A stretch of DNA of 64,000 nucleotides from Pedosphaera parvula Ellin514 (lineage in GTDB: Bacteria > Verrucomicrobiota > Verrucomicrobiia > Limisphaerales > Pedosphaeraceae). Position numbers and translations under genes: made by a program. The stretch lies in the NCBI RefSeq assembly GCF_000172555.1, contig NZ_ABOX02000037.1, forward strand, positions 1 through 64,000, given 5' to 3'. Below, piece by piece: positions 55,653-63,969 of the stretch (the first letter of the stretch is position 1; every line of letters starts with the position of its first letter). The notes beneath the pieces were generated by a model. The model saw nothing but the letters and a program-made list of their open reading frames with translations, was not told the DNA's origin and did not search any database.

Positions 55653-58244
55653 ATGAGAAGTATTTTTACGAGCATTTTTCTCGGTGTCCTGTGTGTGACG
55701 ACATGGCCCAACTTCGCGTTGCAGCCGATGTCCAAAACCACCGACCTTCCCGGACCCAAGCCGGACGGTTCAATCCTCCTGCCAAATCAATGGTCACTGC
55801 GTCCAGTTGGGCGGCAAATCGAACTCGGCAACACTCCGGTCAACATGGCTATGCATCCGGATGGCCGTTACATTGCCATCCTGCATTGTGGCACCAAGGA
55901 TCAGGAAATTGTAATTGTCGATCTCAAAACGGAAAAGATCACCTCTCGCCAGCTGGTAAATGACGCCTTCTATGGTTTGGAATTTTCCCACTCCGGCAGC
56001 CGTCTTTATTGCAGTGGCTCGCGTGATGAAACGGTTCATGTCTATGACTTTACCGATGGCGCGTTAAAGCAAGGACCGGCGATACCCCTCCGCAAACCAA
56101 GTCGTCGCGGGGTTCCCAGCGGCCTCGCAATTTCTGGAGATGCGCAAACACTTTATGCGGCCAATCTCTGGGGACAAACCGTTTCCAGAGTCGACCTTTC
56201 CAAACGCACAAATCTGCTTGAGATAGTGCTGGCTCCGGACAAGACCTTCGCCCAGGACCGCAGTATTAAGCCCGAAGATAAAGGCCTGCTTGACCCCGAT
56301 TTCTCCGCGATTGTCAAACGCTATCACGGACTCCTGGAACCGGAAAATCTGGAGGCAGCTTTTCCATACGCCTGCCGCATTGATGACCGCCGTCACCGCC
56401 TTTATGTCAGCGAATGGGCCCAGGCCTGCATTGCTGTCATCGATACCCGCAATAACGAAGTCATTACCAAATGGTTCACCGACGAGCATCCGAACGAAAT
56501 GTTGCTCACCAAAAACGGCAAGTTCCTCTTCGTCGCGAATGCCAACCGCAATACTGTGACCGTCATCGATACGGATGATGGCAAGACTCTGCAAACATTG
56601 TCTTCTTCCTTCACTCCCAATCAACTCCCTGGCTCCACGCCCAACAGCCTGGCTTTGTCCCCGGACGAAAACTTTTTGTTCGTCGCCAATGCGGATAACA
56701 ACAACATCGCGGTCTTTGATGTAAGTGTTGTTCGCAAGAGTCATTCGCTCGGTTTCATCCCGGTGGGTTGGTATCCCACTTCGGTCCGCGTCACCCCCGA
56801 TGGCAAACATCTGCTGGTGGCCAGTGCGAAAGGAACCAGATCCAAGGCCAATCCCAAGGGTCCTGGACCAGGTAAAAAAACGACATCTGAAACTCAAACA
56901 ATCTCGGAATTCCTCAAAGGCTCCTTGAGCATCATCGATCTGCCGAAAGGAAAACAGTTCAAGAACCAGTTGGCGGATTGGACGCAGCAAGCCTTTCTCT
57001 GCACTCCGCAGAAAAGCGTGAGCCAGGCCGCTCCCGAGTCCGGCAATCCCATTCCCATCAGAGTAGGAGATCCCAGCCCGATCAAATATGTCTTTTACAT
57101 CGTAAAGGAGAACCGCACCTACGACCAGGTCTTCGGCGATCTGCCACAAGGAAACGGCGATCCGAAACTCTGCCTCTTTCCCGAAAAGAATTCACCCAAC
57201 CATCACCGACTTGTCCGCGACTTCGTGCTGCTGGATAATTTCTACGCTGATGCCGAGGTGAGTGCCGATGGTCACGAGTGGTCCATGGCAGCTTATGCCA
57301 CCGACTTCGTTGAAAAGACCTGGCCACTTCACTATCGCCCCGGTGGCATCAAAAAATTTACCTACCCCTCCGAAGGCCGGTTCCCCATCGCCGAGCCAGT
57401 CAATGGCTACATCTGGGACCGCGCACGCGAAGCTGGCATTACCTATCGCACTTTTGGCGAATTTATTTTGGACGGCCCGACTCCTGATTCTCCCAACATC
57501 TGTCGAGTCCCAGCACTGAAAGATCATTTTGACCTTTGGTATCGCGGCTTTGATATGGATTACTCGGATCAAAAACGCGCCGACCGGTTTATTTCGGAGC
57601 TTAAACGCTTTGATGCCGAAGGCAACATGCCTCGCCTGCAGATCATTCGCCTGCCCAGTGATCATACGTCCGGTGCCCTGCCAGGCAGACCCACGCCGGC
57701 GGCATACGTGGCTGATAATGACTTCGCACTCGGCCGGATCGTTGAAGCCATCAGTCATTCAAAAATCTGGCCGCAGGCTGCCATCTTCGTGGTTGAAGAT
57801 GACGCTCAAAACGGCCCTGACCACGTGGATGCTCATCGCACCATTGCCTTTGCAATCAGCCCTTATATCAAACATGGTTCGGTGGATTCGACGATGTATT
57901 CCACCAGCAGCATGTTGCGCACAATGGAGTTGATCCTCGGCCTCAAGCCCATGACGCAGTACGACTTTTCCGCCACTCCAATGTATAAATCATTTCAAGC
58001 TCAACCCGATGTCCGCCCTTACGATTGTCTGCCTGAAAACTTCGACCTGAACGAGAAGAACACAAAGCTGAGCTGGGGCAGCAAGATGTCTCAGAAAATG
58101 AACTTCGCGAAAGAAGACGCCGCCGACGATTACCTTCTCAACGAAATCATCTGGCGCTCCGTCCGCGGTGCCAACAGTCATATGCCCGCACCCACCCGCG
58201 CTGCGTTTGTGTTTGCTCATCCAAAAGTGGATGATGATGACTAA
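55653..58244 (+). CDS. YVTN beta-propeller and phosphoesterase fusion protein (copy 2)
   Basis: 863 residues. Signal peptide MRSIFTSIFLGVLCVTTWPN without a lipobox, so secreted or periplasmic, unlike copy 1. Same order: propeller (about 40-430, LLPNQWSLRPVGRQIELGN, FVANANRNTVTVIDTDDG) and phosphoesterase domain (about 475-863, YVFYIVKENRTYDQVFGD, VSADGHEWSMAAYATDF, VVEDDAQNGPDHVDAHR). Both copies end in DDDD after FAHP. Identity between copies is high along the whole length by eye, so they arose by tandem duplication and have diverged in export mode. Confidence 0.88.
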   Translation: MRSIFTSIFLGVLCVTTWPNFALQPMSKTTDLPGPKPDGSILLPNQWSLRPVGRQIELGNTPVNMAMHPDGRYIAILHCGTKDQEIVIVDLKTEKITSRQLVNDAFYGLEFSHSGSRLYCSGSRDETVHVYDFTDGALKQGPAIPLRKPSRRGVPSGLAISGDAQTLYAANLWGQTVSRVDLSKRTNLLEIVLAPDKTFAQDRSIKPEDKGLLDPDFSAIVKRYHGLLEPENLEAAFPYACRIDDRRHRLYVSEWAQACIAVIDTRNNEVITKWFTDEHPNEMLLTKNGKFLFVANANRNTVTVIDTDDGKTLQTLSSSFTPNQLPGSTPNSLALSPDENFLFVANADNNNIAVFDVSVVRKSHSLGFIPVGWYPTSVRVTPDGKHLLVASAKGTRSKANPKGPGPGKKTTSETQTISEFLKGSLSIIDLPKGKQFKNQLADWTQQAFLCTPQKSVSQAAPESGNPIPIRVGDPSPIKYVFYIVKENRTYDQVFGDLPQGNGDPKLCLFPEKNSPNHHRLVRDFVLLDNFYADAEVSADGHEWSMAAYATDFVEKTWPLHYRPGGIKKFTYPSEGRFPIAEPVNGYIWDRAREAGITYRTFGEFILDGPTPDSPNICRVPALKDHFDLWYRGFDMDYSDQKRADRFISELKRFDAEGNMPRLQIIRLPSDHTSGALPGRPTPAAYVADNDFALGRIVEAISHSKIWPQAAIFVVEDDAQNGPDHVDAHRTIAFAISPYIKHGSVDSTMYSTSSMLRTMELILGLKPMTQYDFSATPMYKSFQAQPDVRPYDCLPENFDLNEKNTKLSWGSKMSQKMNFAKEDAADDYLLNEIIWRSVRGANSHMPAPTRAAFVFAHPKVDDDD

Positions 58245-58291
58245 CTTAAACCGCCGAATTATATCTTGAGGGAGCGTTCGACATTTCGCGT

Positions 58292-58723
58292 ATGGCAGAG
58301 CTACCCGATTCTATTTACGGCGAGATCAAGCGGCTTTGCGCCGTCGGCGATGAGCACGCGGAGCGACAGGCTTACCCAAATGCAGTAGCGAGTTACTGGG
58401 CTGCTTGGGATTTGCTTCCAGAGCCCAAGACAGAGTGGAACGCTGCCACGTGGATTTTGGTTGCGATAGGTGACGCGAATTATCTCGGCGAAGACTATGT
58501 TGCTGGACGCGACAATTTGTCGTACGCGATGCGTTGTCCCGGAGCGATTGGTAATCCGTTTATTCATTTACGTCTTGGTCAGTGCCAGTTCGAGATTGGC
58601 AATTTTGAGCGTGCCGCCGATGAGTTGATGCGGGCTTACATGGGTGAAGGCCGCGAGATTTTCGATGAGGACGACCCGAAGTATTTTCAGTTTTTGGCAA
58701 GCCGAGCTACAGACATACAATGA
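58292..58723 (+). CDS. Small TPR-like protein
   Basis: 143 residues, soluble. The helices (EIKRLCAVGDEHAERQ, AVASYWAAWDLLPEPKTEWNAAT, FIHLRLGQCQFEIGNFERAADELMRAY) match a TPR-like family that is widespread and often seen near toxin-immunity or scattered accessory genes. It is preceded by the phosphoesterase pair and followed by an intergenic terminator for the convergent peroxiredoxin gene. An accessory immunity-type role is a guess. Confidence 0.7.
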   Translation: MAELPDSIYGEIKRLCAVGDEHAERQAYPNAVASYWAAWDLLPEPKTEWNAATWILVAIGDANYLGEDYVAGRDNLSYAMRCPGAIGNPFIHLRLGQCQFEIGNFERAADELMRAYMGEGREIFDEDDPKYFQFLASRATDIQ

Positions 58724-58797
58724 CATCGATGCCTAAGTGCGCTGCAGCCAATACCGTGTGGCATTCTCAGTTCCGCTTTTGCTATTGCGTTGTTCCA

Positions 58798-58830
58798 TAA
58801 AAAAAGCCGGCAAACGTTCATCTGCCGGCC
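58798..58830 (-). terminator. Rho-independent terminator of the peroxiredoxin gene
   Basis: On the minus strand GCCGGC (58829-58824) pairs with GCCGGC (58811-58806) around a 12-base loop and is followed by a run of seven T residues (58805-58799). It lies 26 bp beyond the stop codon of the minus-strand peroxiredoxin. Confidence 0.85.
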
Positions 58831-58855
58831 CAAGATCGAGGTTTCGTTTTATAAC

Positions 58856-59398
58856 TTACTTCTTCGCCAACTGACCCACTGCCTCCTGCATTTCTTTCAA
58901 ATGCACCATCGCGTCCTTGTCATCGGTTATATGCTTAATGTTCCCATCGAGGCCGATGAGAAAGCTGACGCGTCGCGCCATGTTTTTGCCTTCCATGCGC
59001 ACACCGTAGGCATCCGCAATTTTGCCGTCCGTGTCCGCCAGCAATGGGAAGTTCAAGCTGAACTTGGAGATGAACTTTTGATGGCTGTCCAGCGAGTCAA
59101 AACTGACGCCGATGACTTCAACATTTTCCTTCTTCAAGTCGCTCATGTGGTCGCGCAGACCGCAGGCTTCCTTGGTACAACCAGGGGTGTTGTCCTTGGG
59201 ATAGAAATACAACAGCACCGCTTTCTTGCCGATCTCATCGGAGAGTTTCCAGGTCTTTCCATCCTGATCCTTGCCCTCAACCAGCGGCGCCTTGTCGCCC
59301 ACTGCGGGAATTTTATTATCGGCAGTGAAGCCTGTGGAAATACCGGCCATCAACATGACGGCTGCCAGAGAAACAATTTGAATAAGGTTAATCTTCAT
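58856..59398 (-). CDS. Periplasmic PrxQ/BCP-type peroxiredoxin
   Basis: 180 residues. A signal peptide at about 1-26 (IVSLAAVMLMAGISTGFTA) is an addition to the usual cytoplasmic bacterioferritin comigratory protein. The peroxidatic cysteine Cys74 and resolving Cys79 are in NTPGCTKEACGLRDH, the PrxQ spacing. VIGVSFDSLDSHQKFISKF and the late GRRVSFLIG-like MARRVSFLIGLDG strand follow. It reduces peroxides, and export suggests defence in the envelope. Its reductant is unknown; the CQVC protein at 27180 is one candidate partner by type only. Confidence 0.92.
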   Translation of the reverse strand: MKINLIQIVSLAAVMLMAGISTGFTADNKIPAVGDKAPLVEGKDQDGKTWKLSDEIGKKAVLLYFYPKDNTPGCTKEACGLRDHMSDLKKENVEVIGVSFDSLDSHQKFISKFSLNFPLLADTDGKIADAYGVRMEGKNMARRVSFLIGLDGNIKHITDDKDAMVHLKEMQEAVGQLAKK

Positions 59399-59472
59399 AA
59401 GTTTGGTTTAGGTTGAGTTGAAACAAAAACTATCGCACTTTGCTTTCCTGTCAACTGCGGCCGCCGTATCCT

Positions 59473-60498
59473 TTATGCCAAGTTCACCGCGAGGCCCTTC
59501 TTCACCGATTCCTCTTCTGCTTCACAAATCTCGACGGAGCTGACACCATCAGCCGCTGTAACCATTTGCGGTGGCGTCTGATTTTCAATGCATTTTGCAA
59601 AATAGATTAGCTCGCCGACATAACCATCCAATCCCTCGCATTTCACGATTCGAGGTTCCTGACCTTCCTCAACCACGCGCAAGGCGTTTTCTCCCCGTGA
59701 CATGTCATAATCGATTGTGGCTCGTTCAAAGTTCACGGTATAGGCCATGTTGAATCCAAAGCCTTTGGTCATCGCCCAACTTCCCTCGGCTGAAACAATG
59801 GCACCAGATGCCACTTGGTATTGCGTCAACACGTGGTCGATGGCATTGCTCATTTTGCTATAGCCGGTGGAGAAGACGCTTTTCGGCCTGCCAAAGCAGA
59901 ATTGCACGAAATCGGTGTCGTGAATATGCAGATCAAATAGTGCTCCGCCCGATTGAGCGCCATTCATGTAGTTCTTTTGTCCCCAGCCCGGCGGTTCAGC
60001 CACACGCCGGAATCGTGCTGCCAGCACCCTGCCGTAATCTCCCTTATCAATCACCTGTTTCAACCACGCCCACTCCGGCCAGAAACGCAGGCACATCGCC
60101 GGCATGAAGTAGCCCTTTGCCGACTTCGCGGCTTCCGCAATCGCCTTCGCATCCTTGCTCGTCCGTGCCAGTGGCTTCTCACACAGCACATGCTTGCCCG
60201 CCCTGAGAGCGGCGATGGCCAGTTCGGAATGCGCCGCAGTCGGAGCGCAAATATCGATCATGTCAATCGCGGGGTCCGCAATCATGTCGTTGAAAATCCG
60301 GTATGGTTTGATGTGGAGCATGTCCAATCGGATCGGCTCATTGCTGCCAATATTTCCGGCCACATCGGAGAAATCGCCATCCAAATGTTTTCCACTTGGG
60401 CTGCATAACGCGCCGATCCTCACCCCGCCAACGTTCCGATAGGCCTTGATGTGCGTCACCGCCATAAAGCCCAAACCCACAATGCCGATCTTGATCAT
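59473..60498 (-). CDS. Gfo/Idh/MocA family oxidoreductase
   Basis: 341 residues from the ATG at 60498. The frame runs on to 60702 but over the upstream gene; the family begins MIKIGIVGLGFMAVTHI. NAD(P)-binding GIVGLGFM, then the family EKP motif VLCEKPLARTSKDAKAIA, and the substrate domain with GGALFDLHIHDTDFVQFCFG (the DxxH-type lysine/histidine region). It acts on sugars or cyclitols by dehydrogenation. It lies 4 bp after the TIM-barrel gene, and such pairs are typical of inositol and sugar catabolism. Confidence 0.93.
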   Translation of the reverse strand: MIKIGIVGLGFMAVTHIKAYRNVGGVRIGALCSPSGKHLDGDFSDVAGNIGSNEPIRLDMLHIKPYRIFNDMIADPAIDMIDICAPTAAHSELAIAALRAGKHVLCEKPLARTSKDAKAIAEAAKSAKGYFMPAMCLRFWPEWAWLKQVIDKGDYGRVLAARFRRVAEPPGWGQKNYMNGAQSGGALFDLHIHDTDFVQFCFGRPKSVFSTGYSKMSNAIDHVLTQYQVASGAIVSAEGSWAMTKGFGFNMAYTVNFERATIDYDMSRGENALRVVEEGQEPRIVKCEGLDGYVGELIYFAKCIENQTPPQMVTAADGVSSVEICEAEEESVKKGLAVNLA

Positions 60499-60502
60499 AT
60501 GT

Positions 60503-61336
60503 TTATTGCAAAATCGCTTCGACCATCTGGCGCGCCGTGCGAATGTCCTGAACTCTCTGAGTTCCGGCTTCACGTTCAATGCACAGGTTCCCCTCGAATC
60601 CAAGTTCCTCGAGCGTTTGGAAAAACGCCTTCCAATCCACCTGGCCCGTTCCAGCGGGGACTTCTTCACCCCAATTACCAGGCACCTTCGTTTTAGTGGC
60701 ATCCTTGATGTGGCACTGCTTCAACCATGGCGCCAGCACGCGCAACGCCTGGATGGGATCGCCCTTTTGATAAAGAATCATGTTTGCCGGATCGAAGTTT
60801 ACGCCCACATTTTTCCGGTCCAACTGTTGCAAAAAGCTCTTCAACGTCTCCGCGGTTTCCTGCCCGGTTTCAAATCCAAGGTCGATTCCTTTTGCCGCAA
60901 ACAGGTCCGCAATCGTGGCGATGCGGTCGAGGAGTTTATTAAAATCGGGATCGGTCGCCTCATGCGGAAGAAAACCCGCATGAAAAGTAACGAGTTTTAC
61001 TCCCAACTTCGCCGCGACTTCTGCATCTGCCTGGATATTCCGCCAATTCTCCTCCCACGTGTTATCAGGAACTACGCCACCAGTTTGTTTGATTGTCTCC
61101 GGTGTCGAGTAATCCTCACCCGCCGTTACGAACATTCCTGATGCCAACTCAACTCCTTCCGCCTGGCAGAGTTCTGAAAACTTCCCCCATACTTGCGGCG
61201 ATTCTCGCAATGGGTCCAGCGCGATTTGCAGGCGTTTCAGACCAATTACTGCCAGCCCCCGAAACAATTCCTCCGGACTCTTTGGTTGCAACGACCAACT
61301 GCACACCGCCAAATTCTTCAATCCCAATTTACTCAT
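60503..61336 (-). CDS. Sugar phosphate isomerase/epimerase (AP endonuclease 2-type TIM barrel)
   Basis: 277 residues, cytoplasmic. The xylose isomerase-like barrel is indicated by LVTFHAGFLPHE, DLGFETGQETAETLKSFL, VGVNFDPANMILY and the metal-site ending HIKDATKTKVPG with VDWKAFFQTLEELGFEGNLCIERE. Works next to the oxidoreductase encoded 4 bp downstream, probably on the same sugar-derived substrate. The exact substrate cannot be told. Confidence 0.92.
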   Translation of the reverse strand: MSKLGLKNLAVCSWSLQPKSPEELFRGLAVIGLKRLQIALDPLRESPQVWGKFSELCQAEGVELASGMFVTAGEDYSTPETIKQTGGVVPDNTWEENWRNIQADAEVAAKLGVKLVTFHAGFLPHEATDPDFNKLLDRIATIADLFAAKGIDLGFETGQETAETLKSFLQQLDRKNVGVNFDPANMILYQKGDPIQALRVLAPWLKQCHIKDATKTKVPGNWGEEVPAGTGQVDWKAFFQTLEELGFEGNLCIEREAGTQRVQDIRTARQMVEAILQ

Positions 61337-61456
61337 ATTTAAAAACCTAATCCGCGATCATCAATACTCAAAGTGCTAATCCCATCGGAACCATCGCCTC
61401 TAACCGACGTGCCAGGTGTCGCGTTCATTCATCTTCACACGATTCCACCGTTTGGT

Positions 61457-61606
61457 TCAATAATTCACTCCGCAGCTCGACAAAACAAACACGTGGCATC
61501 CTTGCTCTTTCAATTTCGTCAATCCTTCCCGGGCACCCTCCAGCAACTTTCCGTTGGCATCCACCAGCGTGAGATCGACATCCACGAAGACGTTGGCATT
61601 TTTCAT
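61457..61606 (-). pseudogene. Truncated HAD-like hydrolase gene
   Basis: 49 codons from an ATG at 61606 to a TGA at 61457. The start is a normal HAD-family beginning: NVFVDVDLTLVDANGK has the DxDxT/DxD-type motif (DVDLTLVD), then GAREGLTKLKEQGCHVFVLSS is motif II. A full HAD protein of this type continues for about 60 more residues with motif III and IV, but the frame stops at CGVNY. No other frame resumes the family within 120 bp. It starts 3 bp after the DUF1648 gene, so it was once an operon member. Confidence 0.7.
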
Positions 61607-61609
61607 TCG

Positions 61610-62110
61610 TCAGACAACCTTTCGAAAATGTTGCATCAGCGTGACTCCCCACCACAACAATCCGAGCAGAAACGCAGCCATCGATAGCAGCAATGGCAGC
61701 AGCGACAGCTTTGGCGGCATTGACAAGTTTGCCTGTAACACTAAAAGGTAAATGAAGGCGACAAACATAGCCGCGAACAATGCGAGCCAAAGCGAGTGGT
61801 CCAGGAAGAAACGGAATGTCTGCGGCCGTCGTTCCGGTGCCATCCAATAACCTCGATTTGGCATGTTGAAGGAGGACTGCGGCAGGAAGCGGATTAGAAA
61901 ATTAATTCCCACAATGAGAAGTGGAAACATGAAGCCAAAGATTCCCATGAACTTCAAAAACATTAACCGTGTCATCCATCCATCCGGACGACCGCCTCCA
62001 TTGAAATGGGTAGCCACCTGCAACGGCAGTTTCGATTCCGTTGCAAACAGGCAGATCAGAAAACTGACGTACGCCAGCAACAGCAGGATGGCTGGGACTC
62101 GTGCTTTCAT
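61610..62110 (-). CDS. DUF1648 domain membrane protein
   Basis: 166 residues. The domain signature is LPLQVATHFNGGGRPDGWMTR, between helix 1 (about 6-26) and helix 2 (about 48-75). Two more helices lie at about 107-130 and 135-157. A short arginine-rich loop connects the pairs. These proteins resemble SdpI-family immunity or signal-transduction membrane proteins, though this one lacks the long C-terminal part. Next to it on the same strand are the truncated HAD gene and the glycosyltransferase gene. Confidence 0.82.
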   Translation of the reverse strand: MKARVPAILLLLAYVSFLICLFATESKLPLQVATHFNGGGRPDGWMTRLMFLKFMGIFGFMFPLLIVGINFLIRFLPQSSFNMPNRGYWMAPERRPQTFRFFLDHSLWLALFAAMFVAFIYLLVLQANLSMPPKLSLLPLLLSMAAFLLGLLWWGVTLMQHFRKVV

Positions 62111-62235
62111 TCAACCTTCTTGAAACTTCATAATATTCCTTCTGACATGCAAGCTGGAAGCCAGTTTTTACCGCCTGCTTAACTAAATCGGTCGAGCCAA
62201 TGCCACTTACTTTGGTTCGAGGCTCGCAATAGAAC

Positions 62236-63015
62236 CTATTTGGCGTGCTGGGGAGAGTTGGCCTGCTTGATTGGTTCAGGCGGCGGCACTTTGCTTCGTG
62301 GACTGCGGCGCAATCCATTTTGAAACCAGAGTTTCCAGACCATCCACAAGGCTTCATTAATGATGCCACCCGACATTTTCGACGTCCCCTGAAAACGGTC
62401 GGTAAAAATAATAGGAACTTCGACCACCTGCATTCCTTGACGCCAAATCTTGTGCGTCATCTCAATCTGAAAGCAGTAACCATTGGATTCAATGGTGTTC
62501 AAATCCAGAGATTGAAGCGCGCGTCGGCGAAAACATTTGAAGCCGCCAGTTGGATCGGTAAATGGCATGCCGGTAATCAAGCGGACATATTCGGCTGCTC
62601 CCTTGCTCAACATCAACCGGCTGAGCGGCCAGTTAATCACCCGAATGCCGTTGCAATAACGCGAACCCAAAACCAGGTAGGCGTTTTGCGCCGCCTCGAT
62701 GAACCGGGGAATATCATCCGGATTATGGGAGAAATCGCCGTCCATCTCCATGATGAACTCGTAGTCCCGTTCCAGGGCCCAGGTAAACCCGGCGCAGTAT
62801 GCGCGCCCCAGACCCTGCTTTTGCTGCCGATGTAACACATGCACCGCTGGGTGCTTCGCAGCCAACTCATCCGCCAGCTTACCAGTTCCATCAGGTGAGT
62901 TATCATCCACCACCAGTAAGTCCACCGGTACAGGCAGCTTCAACAACCGTTCCACCAGCGGTGGAAGATTATCCCGCTCATTGTAAGTTGGCACTACTAC
63001 CAGTGTTTGATTCAT
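62236..63015 (-). CDS. Polyprenyl-phosphate glycosyltransferase (dolichol-phosphate mannose synthase-like, GT2)
   Basis: 259 residues. The GT-A start VVVPTYNERDNLPPLVERL, VVDDNSPDGTGKLAD and the DxD-type MDGDFSHNPDDIP are those of DPM1-type synthases. NGYCFQIEMTHKIW and IIFTDRFQGTSKMSGGI complete the family. It transfers a sugar (mannose or glucose) from a nucleotide to a polyprenyl phosphate at the membrane for later use in glycan or protein glycosylation. No transmembrane domain is attached, as in the DPM1 subgroup. Confidence 0.93.
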   Translation of the reverse strand: MNQTLVVVPTYNERDNLPPLVERLLKLPVPVDLLVVDDNSPDGTGKLADELAAKHPAVHVLHRQQKQGLGRAYCAGFTWALERDYEFIMEMDGDFSHNPDDIPRFIEAAQNAYLVLGSRYCNGIRVINWPLSRLMLSKGAAEYVRLITGMPFTDPTGGFKCFRRRALQSLDLNTIESNGYCFQIEMTHKIWRQGMQVVEVPIIFTDRFQGTSKMSGGIINEALWMVWKLWFQNGLRRSPRSKVPPPEPIKQANSPQHAK

Positions 63016-63198
63016 CGCCTAAACCCTGCAAACATTTATCTAAAGAGACACCGAAAACAAGCTGATTTGTATAAACTTAAGTTATTCCAACCTCCCAGAA
63101 ACTACCATGTAACCAGCCTTTGTTGGCTGAGGTCATTGTTTTCTCACCATAAAAGTTAATTGATTCCTAAAATTGCTCTTATTAGGATTTGGAAAACA

Positions 63199-63969
63199 AT
63201 GGGTTCCATTTTCACCCTTATTCGAGTGCTGGCGCATGCCGGTTCCGGTTCCGTATTTGGAATCCTTAGTGCGCTGGTATTCGGCGTCTTTCAAATCTGG
63301 ATGCTGATCAACGCCTGGCGCAACAAGGAATACCTTTGGGTTCTGTTGATTTTGATGGGGTTAGGCATCTGGTATTTTTTCTACGTTTACCGCCATACCA
63401 TTTCCACCAACCGGGGTTTCGAACTGCCCGGAGCGTCCAAACGCAAACGCATCAAGGAACTCCAAGCCAAGATTCATCATCTCGACAACGCCGTCCACCA
63501 CTTCCACTTGGGAGACATCTACTTCCAGCAGGGAAAACTGGATAAGGCGGAGGCTTGCTATCGCGCCGCTCTGGAGCGCGATCCAAAAGATATCGATGCC
63601 CGGGCCCACCTGGGTCAAACCTTGCTGCGCCTGAAACGTCCGGCGGAGGCCCGTCCGCTGCTGGAGGGCGTCTGCCACGAAGATCCCAAACATGATTACG
63701 GTTATTCCATGATGGCCCTGGCGGAAACGCTTTCGGCAGTTGGTGAACAGAATGCCGCGTTGGAAGTCTGGTTGAGAGTCACGTCCCAACATTCCTATCC
63801 CCGAGCGAAGGTCCAGCTCGCTGAACTTTACGTGGCGAAAAATCAACTGGACCCGGCTCGCGCCGAACTGAGAGACATCCTCGCCGACGACGCGCATGCG
63901 CCTGCCTTTCAACGGAAACGTGATCGGGTCTGGGTGCACCGTGCCAAGCGCCTCATCAAAAAGATATAG
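63199..63969 (+). CDS. Membrane-anchored TPR protein
   Basis: 256 residues from the ATG at 63199 (GGA upstream; the frame extends to a TTG at 63160). Two hydrophobic helices at about 17-33 and 41-58 (LWVLLILMGLGIWYFFYVY) precede a basic linker and a cytoplasmic TPR domain at about 90-256. At least three repeats are visible: AVHHFHLGDIYFQQGKLDKAEACYRAAL, ARAHLGQTLLRLKRPAEARPLLEG, and one around MALAETLSAVGEQNAALEVW. A scaffold in the membrane is likely; no catalytic motif. It ends at 63969, near the window end. Confidence 0.85.
   Translation: MGSIFTLIRVLAHAGSGSVFGILSALVFGVFQIWMLINAWRNKEYLWVLLILMGLGIWYFFYVYRHTISTNRGFELPGASKRKRIKELQAKIHHLDNAVHHFHLGDIYFQQGKLDKAEACYRAALERDPKDIDARAHLGQTLLRLKRPAEARPLLEGVCHEDPKHDYGYSMMALAETLSAVGEQNAALEVWLRVTSQHSYPRAKVQLAELYVAKNQLDPARAELRDILADDAHAPAFQRKRDRVWVHRAKRLIKKI

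Noticed and set aside
56064-57149. A long open frame (361 codons) on the minus strand within the second phosphoesterase gene
   Set aside because: It is antisense to a well-supported gene with clear domains, and its own sequence shows no family or start signal; it is a by-product of codon usage.
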